17,104 nucleotides of DNA from an uncultured Bacteroides sp. (GTDB lineage: Bacteria; Bacteroidota; Bacteroidia; Bacteroidales; Bacteroidaceae). The position numbers and the translations under genes are program-made. The stretch lies in contig UQTJ01000053.1 in the NCBI GenBank assembly GCA_900544075.1, positions 1 through 17,104 of the forward strand. The letters run 5' to 3'. Under the pieces are notes generated by a model. The model made no database searches and was not told the DNA's origin. It saw only the letters and a list, made by a program, of their open reading frames with translations. Positions 16,201-17,104 of the stretch are shown one piece after another; within the stretch, counting starts at the first letter, position 1, and every line of letters begins with the position of its first letter.

Positions 16201-16579
16201 CTAATTTACGGGTATCTTTCTTTATACCCATAGCTGTAACAACCACCTCATTCAACTCCTGAGTATTTTCCATCAGTCTGACTCTCATTTCACCTTTCTT
16301 TTTTCTCCTTGCCAGACTAATTTCCTTGGGGGCAAATCCTATATATGAGAATGAAAGTACCGCGTTCGACGGAGCATTAATTGTAAATTTACCGTCAACG
16401 TCTGTTATAACTCCATTACTGGTATCTTTAATCATTACACTCGCTCCGATAAGCGGTTCACCAGTACTGTCAAGAACATATCCTGTTACAGATGTGGTTT
16501 CTTGAGCTAAAATGGATGTAGGTATTATAAGTGTCAAAAAGCAGCCTACAAGAACATAAAAGTTTAATTTGATTTTCAT
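13241..16579 (-). CDS. SusC/RagA-type TonB-linked outer-membrane transporter
   Basis: This outer-membrane beta-barrel imports large nutrients using TonB energy. It is 1112 residues long from ATG 16579. An ATG two codons earlier (16585) is also possible, while a TTG further upstream (16612) is unlikely. After a signal peptide (ending at SILAQ, about residue 26) comes the CarboxypepD_reg-like domain (about 31-105, VTGYVLDSTGEPLIGASVMI), then the NEVVVTAMG strand (110-118), characteristic of SusC proteins, and the plug (about 125-250, containing KAPGVRI, VSINVRGLTSITGNNQPIII and MDGVPI). The barrel ends in the aromatic-terminated strand RSFGFAIRASF. No gap or frameshift is seen. It pairs with the SusD-like gene immediately downstream. 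No carbohydrate-active enzyme follows, so the substrate remains open. Confidence 0.94.
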   Translation of the reverse strand: MKIKLNFYVLVGCFLTLIIPTSILAQETTSVTGYVLDSTGEPLIGASVMIKDTSNGVITDVDGKFTINAPSNAVLSFSYIGFAPKEISLARRKKKGEMRVRLMENTQELNEVVVTAMGIKKDTRKLGYAVSSISSEDLIKSGATNFASAMYGKAPGVRINQTQGGSSGAVSINVRGLTSITGNNQPIIIMDGVPIRNGGTGKSTDFSEFGNDGRIRSNGLVDINPEDIESITILKGASATALYGSEAANGAVVITSKRAKAGKVTVDFTAQVMANLPAYLPKVQTEYGPGTYNINYSDYEKQTGGFYQRTYNGQTYKSLRSTTQSFGPKYDGSDVLYWDGKVRPYLPQTDNPWNELFRTGWTQNYSVAISQGTENSSNRFSYTFTDEIPNALTGSYNKHNFKLTGSYKIGKPLTVEYSLNYIIQDIKNRPQTSLALYGSFSNAFSTFLDIPYLKKTYATSLGYKNTFVGGDATLTPDEAWAYDPSYLTGVRDMLWNMYYQNSEETENRILGMVRPTFQITNWLNLRAQIATDITDVKQTLEKSTERPNSLYDPSGSFQNINRRYDIVYGDVMLNFNYDINRFNIAATAGWTGRYETMNNISVSTNGGLSTENWFDLNASRYQASSSQQRMELLKTGYMGTLGLGWDDYLYFELTGRQERSSTLKDQSFFYPSANVSFLFSEAFKMPHWWNYGKLRASYGIVGNSPETYAANIVYEQGSDNGFTWNTIPTSIGNENIRPEKKYEYEIGFESKFFNNRLGIDVSYYNNIVKDQILSTPQPSSSGAKYVLMNVGEVANNGWDVALSVTPVLTKNFRWDLTATYGVYRNKVLKLADGVPYLEIANLGGSGVKIQAVAGQPMGDIYAQVPQVNENGEFLVSDNGLYQNQTELQKVGNINPDGVGGLYSSFSYKNFSLDFSIDFRIGGDVINEMNQYATALGLTPESLKYRDTEHGGLSYYYPDNNNSGGVPVQVDPTTTSGPNGEYIYHDGLILPGVVASTGEQNNRIIPAGYYYNMTYNWGTNSEQLTYANSVFDNTYVKLRELNLSYRIPSKAIKKIGMTNLTVSVFGRNLFYFYKALKNYDAESSVGTSWSSQAIVGNSTAATRSFGFAIRASF

Positions 16580-16738
16580 TTGCATAACAATATTTTCAGC
16601 ATCATTATGCAAATAATGTGCAGATATATCTGTTTGATATGTTAAATTCGCAACAGGCTGATTACATGGACTTTAGATTTTCATGTAATTTCATATTTAT
16701 TTTAAGAATATGTGGAACAGTGTAGAAATAATCCACAA
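16580..16738 (-). promoter_or_regulatory. Upstream region of the susC-like gene with several inverted repeats
   Basis: This 159-nt gap between the LytTR gene and susC has no exact TAnnTTTG box. The best is ATTATTTG at 16610-16617 on the minus strand, six of eight. It contains the perfect palindrome CAGATATATCTG (16621-16632), an ATTAT/ATAAT inverted repeat around GCAA (16604-16617), an 8-bp inverted repeat ATTACATG/CATGTAAT (16661-16668 and 16682-16689, 13-nt spacer), and a weak TGTGGA/TCCACA stem (16711-16716 and 16732-16737) that could terminate the LytTR gene. Operator function is inferred. Confidence 0.4.
16621..16632. repeat. Perfect 12-bp palindrome upstream of susC
   Basis: CAGATATATCTG equals its own reverse complement. 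It is 42 nt upstream of the susC ATG at 16579, next to the near-palindrome at 16604-16617. It could be a dimeric regulator site. Confidence 0.5.
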
Positions 16739-17020
16739 TCACCTCCCCAAAATATCAATAACTTTCGCTACAAACTGTGTACCTACAGGCAGTCCTTCTT
16801 CAAGTCCTTTAAGTTCTACACGCGTACGTGAGAAAGCAACTACAGATGCCAAAGATATCACATATGAGCGGTGAATACGAAGAAAATCCCCATCCGGGAG
16901 CATATCAGTAATGTTTTTCAGATTTGTACGTGTCAGTATATGTCCGCCTGACTTTCGGAATATCTTTACATAGTTTCCCAAAGCCTCTATATATAAGATA
17001 TCAGACAACGGAATATTCAC
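16739..17020 (-). CDS. LytTR DNA-binding domain protein, N-terminal part missing or interrupted
   Basis: The visible frame is 93 residues from a GTG at 17020 to TGA at 16739-16741. It is almost a complete LytTR domain, the DNA-binding output module of AgrA/LytR-type response regulators: IPLSDILYIEALGNYVKIF (3-21), ILTRTNLKNITDML (28-41), FLRIHRSYVIS (46-56), the conserved core, and LPVGTQFVAKV (77-87). Upstream codons before the GTG (LIVKQEYNN) still fit the family, so the true protein starts earlier. However, an in-frame TGA at 17051-17053 interrupts it, seven codons after an ATG at 17074. No receiver domain is visible before the window edge. It may be a decayed or frameshifted response regulator, or a stand-alone LytTR protein using a rare start. 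Its location next to susC suggests it could regulate that pair. Confidence 0.65.
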   Translation of the reverse strand: MNIPLSDILYIEALGNYVKIFRKSGGHILTRTNLKNITDMLPDGDFLRIHRSYVISLASVVAFSRTRVELKGLEEGLPVGTQFVAKVIDILGR

Positions 17021-17104
17021 ATTATTATATTCTTGCTTTACTATCAGACCTCAAGTTTCGGATTTAGATTTCATGCCGTTTGAGCGTATGCTCTGAGCGC
17101 TGCC

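Noticed and set aside
17051..17053. TGA read through as selenocysteine or another recoded residue
   Set aside because: No recoding hairpin is seen just after it, and LytTR proteins have no conserved selenocysteine. Decay or a rare start is simpler.

Overview
The window looks like a chromosomal segment from a gut- or oral-type Bacteroidales bacterium (Bacteroides, Phocaeicola or Prevotella relatives). The evidence is a SusC/SusD pair, a CarboxypepD_reg-like domain in front of a TonB plug, lipoproteins with Bacteroidetes-style acidic residues after the lipobox cysteine, and promoters with the Bacteroidetes -7 element TAnnTTTG instead of a sigma70 -10 box. The genus cannot be fixed from the sequence alone.

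Layout, left to right. (1) Positions 1-635 are accessory in character: the C-terminal tail of a PD-(D/E)XK Rpn/transposase-family protein with an Ala-Glu-Gly-Arg repeat tail, a short degraded-looking reading frame, a strong hairpin terminator, then a nine-unit tandem array with an 11-nt period running up to a TATCTTTG promoter. (2) Positions 635-1771 (+) encode a P-loop ATPase of the archaeal-type AAA family. (3) A perfect 13-bp hairpin separates it from a convergent exported GH2 beta-galactosidase (1848-4958, -). (4) Positions 5052-10342 (-) hold four co-directional genes in the order GH3-like acyl-adenylating enzyme, Ig-like lipoprotein, DUF3108 protein, MltD-type lytic transglycosylase. They share a promoter region with a clear -7 box at 10377-10384, and two of them overlap by 4 nt (ATGA). 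(5) A 6-phosphofructokinase gene (10490-11500, +) is divergent from that operon. (6) A SusC/SusD outer-membrane uptake pair (16579 to 11554, -) converges on pfk across a shared hairpin. (7) At the right edge lies the C-terminal LytTR DNA-binding half of a response-regulator-type protein (-), whose upstream frame carries an in-frame stop.

How the genes may work together: SusC/SusD form a TonB-dependent import complex, and the LytTR protein beside it is a possible regulator. The beta-galactosidase is an exported enzyme without its own SusCD next to it. The four-gene GH3 cluster combines a cytoplasmic adenylate-forming enzyme with three envelope proteins. This suggests a cell-envelope task, but none of the four shows directly what that task is. 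Most of the window is ordinary Bacteroidales chromosome. The parts that most deserve a second look are the 11-nt phased array before the ATPase, the GH3/Ig/DUF3108/transglycosylase operon, and the interrupted LytTR gene.
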